Assembly (NCBI GenBank): GCA_009919335.1
Contig: RGCC01000004.1
Span: forward strand, 1-35,622
Reading direction: 5' to 3'
DNA: 35,622 nt
Source of the DNA: Alphaproteobacteria bacterium
GTDB lineage: Bacteria; Pseudomonadota; Alphaproteobacteria; Puniceispirillales; Puniceispirillaceae
Below the pieces are notes generated by a model. That model ran no database searches and was not told the origin of the DNA. It saw only the letters and a program-made list of their open reading frames with translations. The position numbers were made by a program, and so were the translations under genes. Below are positions 25,694 to 33,812 of the stretch, in pieces. Position 1 is the first letter of the stretch. The number at the start of each line of letters is the position of its first letter.

Positions 25694-27337
25694 ATGACCA
25701 CGACACCAGCCTATAATGATCTTCAGCAGCATATTGCCGCGTTGAAAGAGCGTAACCTCCTCATCGAGGTTGATCGTCAAATCGACAAAGACAGTGAAAT
25801 GCACGCATTGGTAAGGTGGCAATTTATTGGCGGCATGAAGGAAGAAGATCGCAAGGCGTTCTTGTTTACCAATGTTGTTGATGGCAAGGGGCGCAAGTTC
25901 GACATACCGGTTTTGGTTGGCGGTCTGGCCGCCAATCGCAGCATCTATAGCGTTGGCATGGGCAGCTCGGTAGACGAGATTCAGGCGAAATGGGACAATG
26001 CCATTTCAAACCCGATTGACCCGCAATTCATTGATGATGCGCCGTGCCATGAAATCATCGAAGATGGTGATAGCCTAAGCCAGCCGGGGCACGGTCTTGA
26101 TGCGCTGCCGATTCCGGTTTCAACGCCTGGTTTCGACAGCGCCCCGACGTTAAGCGCTGGCAATGTCATTACCAAAGATCCGGAAACTGGTGTGCAAAAT
26201 ATGGGCACCTATCGCTGTGCCTTAAAGGCGCCTGACCGGTTAGTTGTCAGAATGGCAACAAGGGTTGGTGGGGCCGGCGGTTACCAGCATTATCAGAAAT
26301 GCCAGCAGATGGGCATTACCGAAATGCCTGTGGCAATTGTACTTGGCTGCCCGCCTTATGTGGCTTTTATGGGGCCGCAGAAACTGCCGCTTGGGGTTGA
26401 TGAATTTACCGTTGCTGGCGGGCTTGCCGGTGCGCCGATCAATGTGACCACAGCAAAAAGCGTCGATCTGGTCGTCCCCGCCGAAGCCGAGATTGTGATC
26501 GAGGGCTTTATCGACACAACCAAAGTCGAACCTGAAGGCCCGTTCGGCGAGTCACATGGGCACATCGCGCTGGAAGAATATAATATGCCAATGCGCATTA
26601 CCACGATTACCCGCCGCAAAAAGGCGGTCGTGCCCTCCTATATCTCGCAAGTCGCACCAAGCGAGTCCAGCGTGATCAAACGGGTGGCCTATGAACCATT
26701 GTTCCTGCGTCATCTACGTGACGAAAACAACATTAAGGGCGTGAAGAAAGTATCGCTTCACGAACCATTGACCGGCCTGCTTCGTGTCACTGTTATCACC
26801 TGTGACGCCAAGATGCCCCGCACCGAAATATGGCGCGCCCTTTATAGCGCAGCGTTTTTCAAAGGGGATTGCAGCAAAATCTGTATTGCCGTGAATGAAG
26901 ATATTGATGTTGATAATGCCGACGCCCTTTTCTGGGCGATGTCATATCGCACCAACCCGTCCGAAGATATGCAAACCTTGCTGCATCGCGGCCAAGGTCA
27001 TGGGCCCAAGCGCGAGCATGATGGCGAGGAAGATTCCAGCGTGCTGATTGATGCGACAATGAAATCGCCAATGCCGCCACTGGCACTGCCAAGCAAGGAA
27101 TATATGGAACGCGCGAAAGACATCTGGGACGAATTGGGCTTGCCGCCGGTAAATGTGAAAATGCCATGGCATGGCTATTCACTTGGCGCATGGCACCAGA
27201 TATGGGACGATGCTGGCAGGCGCGCCGCCACCGGTGACTATCTGGAAAACGGCCGCATTTCAGCTGGTCAAACCCAAGAAAACCTCAAGCCTGAGTCAAA
27301 GCTGGATCCTGATACTGGCCTTCCTGCAAAAAAATAA
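25694..27337 (+). CDS. UbiD-family prenylated-FMN-dependent decarboxylase
   Basis: A 547-residue UbiD-family enzyme that (de)carboxylates alpha,beta-unsaturated or aromatic acids using prenylated FMN. The conserved glutamate region is VEPEGPFGESHGHI (Glu279 and Glu286 in particular), and the arginine-rich N-terminal half carries the GTYRCALK and MATRVGGAGGYQHY segments that bind the cofactor phosphate and metal. The length exceeds the ~490 residues of E. coli UbiD, with extra sequence at the C-terminus. ATG at 25694 is preceded by GGAG 9 bases away; an in-frame ATG at 25640 would overlap the PrpD gene. The UbiX prenyltransferase needed for the cofactor is not in the window. It follows PrpD closely, so dehydration to an unsaturated acid may feed this decarboxylase. 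A ubiquinone-synthesis role is unlikely in this context. Confidence 0.9.
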   Translation: MTTTPAYNDLQQHIAALKERNLLIEVDRQIDKDSEMHALVRWQFIGGMKEEDRKAFLFTNVVDGKGRKFDIPVLVGGLAANRSIYSVGMGSSVDEIQAKWDNAISNPIDPQFIDDAPCHEIIEDGDSLSQPGHGLDALPIPVSTPGFDSAPTLSAGNVITKDPETGVQNMGTYRCALKAPDRLVVRMATRVGGAGGYQHYQKCQQMGITEMPVAIVLGCPPYVAFMGPQKLPLGVDEFTVAGGLAGAPINVTTAKSVDLVVPAEAEIVIEGFIDTTKVEPEGPFGESHGHIALEEYNMPMRITTITRRKKAVVPSYISQVAPSESSVIKRVAYEPLFLRHLRDENNIKGVKKVSLHEPLTGLLRVTVITCDAKMPRTEIWRALYSAAFFKGDCSKICIAVNEDIDVDNADALFWAMSYRTNPSEDMQTLLHRGQGHGPKREHDGEEDSSVLIDATMKSPMPPLALPSKEYMERAKDIWDELGLPPVNVKMPWHGYSLGAWHQIWDDAGRRAATGDYLENGRISAGQTQENLKPESKLDPDTGLPAKK

Positions 27338-27427
27338 GAGCCTATAATCCTGCTTAATTCCTGCTTAATCCCCGCATAATTATACTCTTTTATCGCCGTT
27401 TTTCGCCGTGAAAGGCCAGCCCTAAAT

Positions 27428-28159
27428 TTGGACAGTTTTGAACTCGCATATGTGATGTGCGTCGCCTTTGTGACGGCCGCAATCAATAGCTTTATTGGCG
27501 TTGGTGGCGGGTTTTTGCCAGCCGTATTTCTGGCGCCGGTAATCGGCATGAAGTCGCTTTTGCCGATGCTGAGCGTAATGCTGCTGATCAGCAATTTTTC
27601 ACGCTCATGGATTAACCGGGCCGATTTTCACAAACGCGCATTTTTGCATATTGCCATTCCGGCAACCCCGATGGTGTTTCTGGGTAGCTACTTCTATTCG
27701 GTGCTTGAACCAAGAATGATTTCGCTGTTTTTGGGGGTGGTGATTTTATCTTCGATCCCGATCCGGCGCTGGGCTAAATCACGCGAAATCAAAACCTCAC
27801 CGCTGGTGCTAAGCAGTGTCGGCGGGCTCTTTGGTTTTCTGTGCGGGTCGGCGGTTGGCCCCGGCATGCTGTTGATACCCTTTATGCTTGGCTTTGGCCT
27901 GACACCGGTTAATTTTGTGGCCACTTTGGCGGTGATTGCCTCCTTTACCAATGTAGCGCGGGTTGCCAGCTTCAGCAGCCTTGGGCTGATTGACATGGAT
28001 TTGCTGATGATCGGATTGTTAGGGGGCCTTGCAACAATACCAGGCAATATCCTCGGCCGGAAAATCCTGAAAAAGCTGAAAGTAAACGCGCATACTCTTC
28101 TGGTCGATATCGTGACCTTGGGTGGCGGCCTGAACTTTATTTGGATAGCCCTTAAATAG
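27428..28159 (+). CDS. TauE/SafE-family permease
   Basis: A 243-residue integral membrane protein with about seven to eight hydrophobic segments and the family's glycine-rich first motif (INSFIGVGGGFLPAVFLAP), repeated in the second half as GLFGFLCGSAVGPGMLLIP. Such proteins move sulfite, sulfonates or other small anions across the inner membrane. The start is TTG at 27428, with AAAGG about 13 bases upstream; this is an unusual start, and M9 (27452) is an alternative. It lies 90 bases downstream of the UbiD gene on the same strand and may export the product or import the substrate of the PrpD/UbiD pair. Sulfonate chemistry is not otherwise evident here. Confidence 0.85.
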   Translation: MDSFELAYVMCVAFVTAAINSFIGVGGGFLPAVFLAPVIGMKSLLPMLSVMLLISNFSRSWINRADFHKRAFLHIAIPATPMVFLGSYFYSVLEPRMISLFLGVVILSSIPIRRWAKSREIKTSPLVLSSVGGLFGFLCGSAVGPGMLLIPFMLGFGLTPVNFVATLAVIASFTNVARVASFSSLGLIDMDLLMIGLLGGLATIPGNILGRKILKKLKVNAHTLLVDIVTLGGGLNFIWIALK

Positions 28160-28207
28160 ACCTACCGCCGCCAATCTTATCAGCATCATCCCGGTAACTG
28201 GTAATAC

Positions 28208-28231
28208 GATTTCGGGCCATATGATTTCGGG
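28208..28231 (+). repeat. Short tandem direct repeat in convergent gap
   Basis: GATTTCGGG occurs twice with a period of 15 bases (28208-28216 and 28223-28231) in the 108-base gap between the convergent permease and enolase-family genes. No hairpin terminator was found there. Confidence 0.3.
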
Positions 28232-28267
28232 TCACAAGCTGGGCGCGATGAAATTACGGGGGGCAAA

Positions 28268-29380
28268 TCACCCTACCGTATAGAGCGCCAGCTTCTCCTC
28301 ATCCAGATCAATCGTCAGGCCTGCCCCGTCCGGCACTTGAAAGCTGCCTGCACTGATATCAAGCCGGGTTTTAGCAACAGTATCCTTGACCTTTAGCGGC
28401 CCAACACACTCAAGACCAGGCAGAATATTGCTGGATGATGCGCCAACCATAATTTCGGCCATCGTGCTCATATCGAGACCAAATCCATGCCCCATAACGA
28501 CCTTTAGGCCAGCCGCCTCGGCCGTTGCCATCATCTGCACTGCCGGCATGATGCCGCCAGCCTGTGCAATGCCAAATTTCACCAGATCGGCGCAGTCAGC
28601 CTCGATCACTTTTAACAGGCTGGCATGATCACTAATCGCTTCATCCGCCATGATGCTGATCCCGCCAACGCGCCTAATTTCAGCCAATCCAGCCAGATCA
28701 TCGCGCGGAACCGGCTGCTCAAACAGCTGCAGATCACATTGACGAACCGCGGCGCATAATTTGATCGCATCCTTCACGCTATATTGCTCATTCGCATCCA
28801 TGCGCAACTGCATATCCGCGCCAACCGCAGCGCGTACCGCCTCGACCCGCTGGATATCGGCATCAACATCGCCGCCAATTTTAATTTTCAGCGATTTGAA
28901 ACCCGCTTTTGCCCAGCGCGCTGCATCCAACGCCGCTTCATCAGCTGGTAATTCACCGACCCATCCATTAAACACAACCTCACCCGCCACCGCTCCGCCA
29001 AGATAGTCACATAAAGAAATGCCCAAGCGCCGACAGGCCAGTTCAATCGCAGCCATTTCAACTGCGGCTCTAGCACCAATTTGCACATCCGCCACCGCGC
29101 CGATCATATCCGACAGCCGATTTATATTTGTGGCTGACTGCCCCAGCACAAGCGGTTTGATTTTCTGCGTAATCGTTGCCGCAATATCCTCGGCGCGGTC
29201 AGGAAATACCGCCCGCGTTGACGGATCAACACTGCTAATCCCATACGACCCGTCAGATGCAGTCATTCTGACCACCACGCCTTTGGTGACATTTTTGGAT
29301 TTTCCACCACTGGAAAAAACCCCAACCAATGGCATTGCAACAACAAAGACCTCAAGCGCCTGAATGCTAACCGGTTTCAT
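28268..29380 (-). CDS. Enolase-superfamily enzyme (mandelate racemase / muconate-lactonizing type)
   Basis: A 370-residue enolase-superfamily protein with a capping N-terminal domain and a TIM barrel. Visible active-site residues follow the muconate-lactonizing subgroup: the KxK pair in SLKIKIGG, metal ligands in MDANEQ, FEQPVP and MADEA, and a second-side lysine in LVKFGIAQAGG. It abstracts the proton alpha to a carboxylate, leading to racemisation, cycloisomerisation or dehydration. Residues near the C-terminus (LECVGPLKVKDTV) recall proline-betaine / cis-3-hydroxyproline dehydratase relatives, but I cannot assign a substrate. AGAGGAA lies about 7 bases upstream of the ATG. It is 78 bases downstream of the DUF3604 gene, forming a two-gene operon. 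Confidence 0.88.
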   Translation of the reverse strand: MKPVSIQALEVFVVAMPLVGVFSSGGKSKNVTKGVVVRMTASDGSYGISSVDPSTRAVFPDRAEDIAATITQKIKPLVLGQSATNINRLSDMIGAVADVQIGARAAVEMAAIELACRRLGISLCDYLGGAVAGEVVFNGWVGELPADEAALDAARWAKAGFKSLKIKIGGDVDADIQRVEAVRAAVGADMQLRMDANEQYSVKDAIKLCAAVRQCDLQLFEQPVPRDDLAGLAEIRRVGGISIMADEAISDHASLLKVIEADCADLVKFGIAQAGGIMPAVQMMATAEAAGLKVVMGHGFGLDMSTMAEIMVGASSSNILPGLECVGPLKVKDTVAKTRLDISAGSFQVPDGAGLTIDLDEEKLALYTVG

Positions 29381-29458
29381 TAACTGTTCCTCTTTTAAAC
29401 TATGACGCTCTTTTGACTTATGAAGCGGGCCTTTACGGCATTATTCTGGGCTGAGACA

Positions 29459-31654
29459 TTATTTGGCCTTTTGAACATAAATCGGGCTACTCCATGCCTG
29501 ATGACCATCTTCTTGGGTAACACGCACATAAAGCCGCTGTTCAGTGCCGCTTTCAAGGCTGAACGACTGCTCACCAGATAGCGTGTAGCTGTCCAGCACA
29601 TCAGGCAACCGCTCAATATGCAGGCGGATATCCATACCGCCGCAATCGACGGAAATACCGTTCTGGTCAATGTCAGCCACCGATGCCTCGAGGGATTCGA
29701 AATTGGTTTGCACCTTGACCATGCCTGCCAGCGCCGCATCATCAAGCCAGAAATCCACCGATGATGCGCCGCCTGTGGTGACGGTTTTCCACTCAACCCT
29801 TGTGGCAGAAACCTGCTGCGGCTGCCGGTTCGGATTCCAGAAATTCACCGCATTTATGCGCTTAACCGTTCCGGCGCTGAACGCCGTCGAGGCGTCCCAT
29901 TTGACCAGCCGGCCACGGCCACGATAATGCTGTCCGGCGCAGGTAACACGCAACCGGCTAAGCGGACTTTGATCGTTCCATGGACGGATTGTGCGCACCA
30001 GATCCAGACCATTGAATATATCTACACGCTCGAGTGGCGCTGTCCCGATAATCTCAAATTCAAGGTTAAGCTTATCCGCATCACTGGTGGCGATATCGCC
30101 AATTTGCAAATGCTGATCGCCGGCGCGTGCTGTCACATTCATATAGATCCGCGCACCGGTTGTTGCGTAATGACGGCGATTGCGAAAAGCGCCAAAGAAG
30201 GTATCACGATCCAGTTTAGGCAACAGATGACAGGTCAGCCCGCCATATGAGCCAAATTGGCTATCGCCCGGATATTCGGCACCCGGCCGGCCCTTATGGC
30301 CATCACTTGATCCGACGATGCCAACCCGATAGCCGGACTCGAACGCATCACGAAGAATCCATTCAAAGGTTCCCCAAGACGAATGCACCTCGACTGATGG
30401 CTCTAGTTTCGCATCATGCGCATATTTGATATCGGCATAGCGTCCACCGACATGAGCAACAACAATGGCGTCTTCACCCTGCAGCTTTTCGATCAGATCA
30501 GGCGTTGATAACACGTCATTTTCAGGATGGGTGCGATCACTTATCAGCGCACGGCTAGACCGGTAAATTGGCCGACCTTCGCTGCGAAACCAGACATTGT
30601 GATCACCGCCAAGGCCGGTATTGCCCGACCATTCATAACCGGGCAAGGTCATAAAGCGGCCATCTTCATTATATTCGGCGGTCAATTCATTTAGATGCTG
30701 CCAGAACGCATCGGTTATCTGAAAATCATTTCCCTGATGGCCTGCGATATCAAGAAACGCCTTATTGCGGGCAAAGTCAAAATACTCACGCGCAGTGCCA
30801 ACCCCAATTGTCTCGCCGCTTTGGGCGTGCATGTCACTCCAGAAATGCGCCCATTCAGCCTTGCGGATTACAAGCGGGTTTGTCGTCGCAATCACCGCAT
30901 CCTGTTCATTGAGCACGCTGATATGCAAAACCCCCTCAGCATCGACTGACAGGTCTTCAATAACTGCCGCAAAATCGCCCGCCTTGAGATCAACCACATC
31001 AGGCAAACCGTTTACAGGCATATTGCTTTTCAGCCTGATCTGGCCACCAAGCCGGTTGGACGGATTGCCCCAGCAATCATCACCCTTTATCGACAGCCGA
31101 AACGCCTCGGCGGGGCGGCGCAATGTTGGCAAAACAGCCTTCCAATTGACCGGATCACCGGGCACCATTGAAATCGTCGGATTTGCCGCACTTGGCAGGG
31201 CGATGAAATCTTGTGTGGCAAACGGGTCGACGGTGATCTGAAAGGTAAAAGCAGACTCGCAAAAAGTCTGCATCAACCAGCCGGGCGATCCCTTTGTTTG
31301 ATTGCCAAAGATAATCTCAATCCTGTCGCCCTCGCGCAAAAAGCGCAGGCAGCGGATATAAAGGCTTTTGTTCCACGGGCGAATATTACGCCGCGCCTCC
31401 CACGACACATCTAGGACGGCACCATTCGATGCCTCAACCGTGGTATATCCGGGCGCTGCCGGATCATCGAATTGGATTGTTGATCCATCAAAATGGCCCC
31501 GAAACCCGATACGCAACCCGCCCTGATCGTCAAGGCCGAATTTGCCTGCAGTATAAACCAGTTTAAAGGTCTGATAGGTACCAACTTCAAAGCTGCCCAA
31601 TGGCGATAGCGTGGCTTCACCCATCAGGTCTTGGCGATAGTCATTATAGGGCAT
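29459..31654 (-). CDS. DUF3604-family protein with PHP-like metal site
   Basis: A 731-residue protein. An N-terminal beta-rich region (residues 1-275) leads to a PHP-like metal-dependent hydrolase domain. Likely metal-binding motifs are FWSDMHAQSGE (about residue 285), IAGHQGNDF, VAHVGGRYAD and SSDGHKGRPG. The C-terminal third is again beta-rich. This matches the DUF3604 family, whose function is poorly defined; members are common in marine bacteria. No signal peptide is apparent, so it is probably cytoplasmic despite its size and beta-rich content. It is encoded upstream of the enolase-family enzyme and transcribed with it. Hydrolysis of a phosphate or other ester would be typical PHP chemistry, but I do not assign a function. 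Confidence 0.82.
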   Translation of the reverse strand: MPYNDYRQDLMGEATLSPLGSFEVGTYQTFKLVYTAGKFGLDDQGGLRIGFRGHFDGSTIQFDDPAAPGYTTVEASNGAVLDVSWEARRNIRPWNKSLYIRCLRFLREGDRIEIIFGNQTKGSPGWLMQTFCESAFTFQITVDPFATQDFIALPSAANPTISMVPGDPVNWKAVLPTLRRPAEAFRLSIKGDDCWGNPSNRLGGQIRLKSNMPVNGLPDVVDLKAGDFAAVIEDLSVDAEGVLHISVLNEQDAVIATTNPLVIRKAEWAHFWSDMHAQSGETIGVGTAREYFDFARNKAFLDIAGHQGNDFQITDAFWQHLNELTAEYNEDGRFMTLPGYEWSGNTGLGGDHNVWFRSEGRPIYRSSRALISDRTHPENDVLSTPDLIEKLQGEDAIVVAHVGGRYADIKYAHDAKLEPSVEVHSSWGTFEWILRDAFESGYRVGIVGSSDGHKGRPGAEYPGDSQFGSYGGLTCHLLPKLDRDTFFGAFRNRRHYATTGARIYMNVTARAGDQHLQIGDIATSDADKLNLEFEIIGTAPLERVDIFNGLDLVRTIRPWNDQSPLSRLRVTCAGQHYRGRGRLVKWDASTAFSAGTVKRINAVNFWNPNRQPQQVSATRVEWKTVTTGGASSVDFWLDDAALAGMVKVQTNFESLEASVADIDQNGISVDCGGMDIRLHIERLPDVLDSYTLSGEQSFSLESGTEQRLYVRVTQEDGHQAWSSPIYVQKAK

Positions 31655-31838
31655 GGCTGGGTCTACCTTGATTTGATGAGGGATACGAGATTATGGCGGC
31701 GGCCGGATCATAACCGCTATCTAATATGAAAAGGTAAAATGGGCAGAATGAAAAGGAAAACTTGTGCAGTTATGATGCAAAATAGATAATGCCCATACGT
31801 AACCAGCCCAAAATCAGCGGCATTCTTCATTGCATGCG

Positions 31839-31848
31839 GCAAATTTGC
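31839..31848. promoter_or_regulatory. Palindrome GCAAATTTGC (candidate operator)
   Basis: A perfect 10-base palindrome in the divergent DUF3604/SLC13 gap. It resembles the 12-base palindrome at 31991, differing by one added A/T pair in the centre. Confidence 0.3.
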
Positions 31849-31990
31849 GTCGCAGAAAAACGCAGATGCCTATTTCTTATGCATTATGTCAAAAAATACT
31901 AGATTTTGAGACTTGCTAGGCTAAAGTTCACTCAAGTTTAATTTACCGTCTGAAACACCTTAACATCAACCTCACATTCAGCCCTGACAT

Positions 31991-32002
31991 GCAAAATTTT
32001 GC
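31991..32002. promoter_or_regulatory. Palindrome GCAAAATTTTGC upstream of the SLC13 gene (candidate operator)
   Basis: A perfect 12-base palindrome ending 22 bases before the SLC13 start codon and just ahead of its GAGGAAAAGG ribosome site. That is a typical place for repressor binding. Confidence 0.35.
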
Positions 32003-32024
32003 GCGAGGAAAAGGCATATATTAG

Positions 32025-33763
32025 ATGAATACCTTGATCGAAAATGCTGGCATGTCCCTCGAAATGCTGTTCCTGTTCGGGCTGATCGTTGGTGCGTTAT
32101 TTTGTTATGCAAGTGAAACCATACCAATGGAAGTTACCGCCCTTGGGGTAATACTTATCCTATTGGTGTTCTTTCACTTTGCGCCAATCATTGATGCAAA
32201 TGGCGTTAATCAACTCCCCACGAGCAAGATATTATCAGGCTTTGCCAATCCGGCGATGCTGACCGTTCTGGCCTTGCTCGTTGTGGGGCAAGGCGTCGTC
32301 AAAACCGGTATTCTCGAGATTTTCTCGCGCCATGTGCTGAGCCTCAGCATGGGTAGATTATGGATAGCCACTTTAATTTCATTGATCACGGTGCTTTTTA
32401 TCAGTGCCTTTTTGAACAATATTCCTGTGGTCATTATCTTCATCCCGATCATGCAAGGTATTGCCCAAAGATTTCATGTGCCAGCATCAAAATTATTGAT
32501 GCCGCTGAGTTTTGTTGCGGTGGTGGGCGGCATGACAACACTGGTCGGATCCGGTACGAATTTGCTGGTATCAAACGCGCTGATCGAGGCTGGATTACCG
32601 GGGTTTAGCTTTTTTGAGTTCACCCTTCCCGGATTACTTCTTGCCGGTACCGGCCTTGCCTATGTGATGCTAATTGCGCCAAAATTCCTGCCGCACCGTA
32701 CCAGCCTTAGTCACCGGATGCGGGAACGTCTTGATCAGCATTTCATGGCGGAAATCTCGATCGACAACGACTCGAAACTGATTGGCCAGTCACTTGGGGT
32801 TCGGATGTTTCAGGAATTACCTGAAATAAATATCCGCATGATCAACCGTCTTGGCAAAACCATTTTACCACCTTTTACAGGACTTAAATTGCGGCATGGC
32901 GACACCATCGCGCTGTCGGCAACGCGCGAAGACCTGACAAAACTGATGGAGTCCGGCTATGGCCTGACACCTGCCGAGGGTTATCGGCGCAACCCGACCA
33001 GCCACCAAAAGTCTGAACAGATCATTGTTGAGATGATGGTCACGCCGTCATCATCGCTGGTGGATTCGACGATTGGCCGCACTGGTTTTGAATATCGGCA
33101 TAATTGTCAGGTTCTCGGCACGCATGGGACAGGCAAAATTATCCGCTGGTGATCTGTTGCTGGTCAAATGCGACGCCGAAACGCTGCGCGGGTTGCGCGA
33201 GGATCTTGATGTTGTTCTGGTCGAATTCTCAGTTGAAGAATTACCTAACCTGAAGGCAGCAAATCTATCAATTTGCATTTTTATGGCGGTTGTTCTGTCG
33301 GCAGCATTTGGCCTTGTGCCGATTGTCATATCATCGTTCTTTGGCGCGTTGGCGATGGTGGTGACGAACGTCATCACCCTGCCTCAGGCCGCTCGTGCGC
33401 TCGATCATAAAGTCATAACGACCATCGCAGCAGCGCTTGCGCTTGGTGTTGCGATGGAGGCGACTGGCGCCGCGACCTATCTTGCCAACCTGATCTTGTC
33501 GCACCAAAACCTGCGCCGTTTTATTTGCGCCTATTGGTCTTCATATCGGTGCCGAGATCGGGGTTGATCCCCGCATTTTTGCAATCACCATCGTCTTTGC
33601 AGCCAATTGCGCCTTTGCCACCCCGTTTGCCTATCAGACCAGCTTGTTGGTGATGGGGCCGGGGAGTTACCATTTCAAAGACTTTTTCAAAGTCGGGTTT
33701 CCGCTGGTGATCCTGATCTGGCTGGTTTATTCGGCCTTTGTGCCTTGGTATTACGGGTTGTAG
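32025..33763 (+). pseudogene. SLC13/DASS-type anion transporter with TrkA-C domains (frame-disrupted twice or more)
   Basis: An inner-membrane permease of the SLC13/CitT family, typically moving dicarboxylates or sulfate. The first half is normal, with N-terminal membrane helices and the signature VGSGTNLLVSN (about residue 180). A cytoplasmic TrkA-C-type region follows. Near 33117-33122 the frame changes: EYRHNCQVLG is followed, one frame over, by RMGQAKLSAGDLLLVKC, with about 4-5 residues missing. Membrane helices then continue until ATYLANLIL. Near 33500-33520 the frame changes again to AVLFAPIGLHIGAEIG, and the protein ends at a TAG at 33761-33763. Roughly 25-30 residues containing the second SNN-type signature of the family are absent there. 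Without the breaks the protein would be about 610 residues. As read, no functional transporter can be made. It lies 49 bases upstream of a CoA-transferase gene, suggesting substrate uptake coupled to activation. Confidence 0.85.
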
Positions 33764-33812
33764 TTATAAACGCTAGCCATCGCACCGCGCCGCACAGGAA
33801 GGTTTAGACAGC

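Larger units (their letters stand above)
31655..32024. other. 370-base AT-rich divergent intergenic region
   Basis: No gene was recognised here. It separates the divergently transcribed DUF3604 and SLC13 genes, so it should hold both promoters. It contains two related palindromes (31839-31848 and 31991-32002), a repeated ATGAAAAGG word near 31727 and 31748, and a CGCAG AAAAA CGCAG direct repeat near 31850. The stretch is more AT-rich than the flanking coding DNA. Confidence 0.6.

Noticed and set aside
28160-28267. Intrinsic terminator between convergent genes
   Set aside because: Only a small direct repeat is present; no GC-rich stem followed by T residues was found.
33607-33807. 66-residue open frame near the transporter end
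   Set aside because: The true C-terminus of the transporter reads through the same bases in another frame, with clear membrane-protein sequence.
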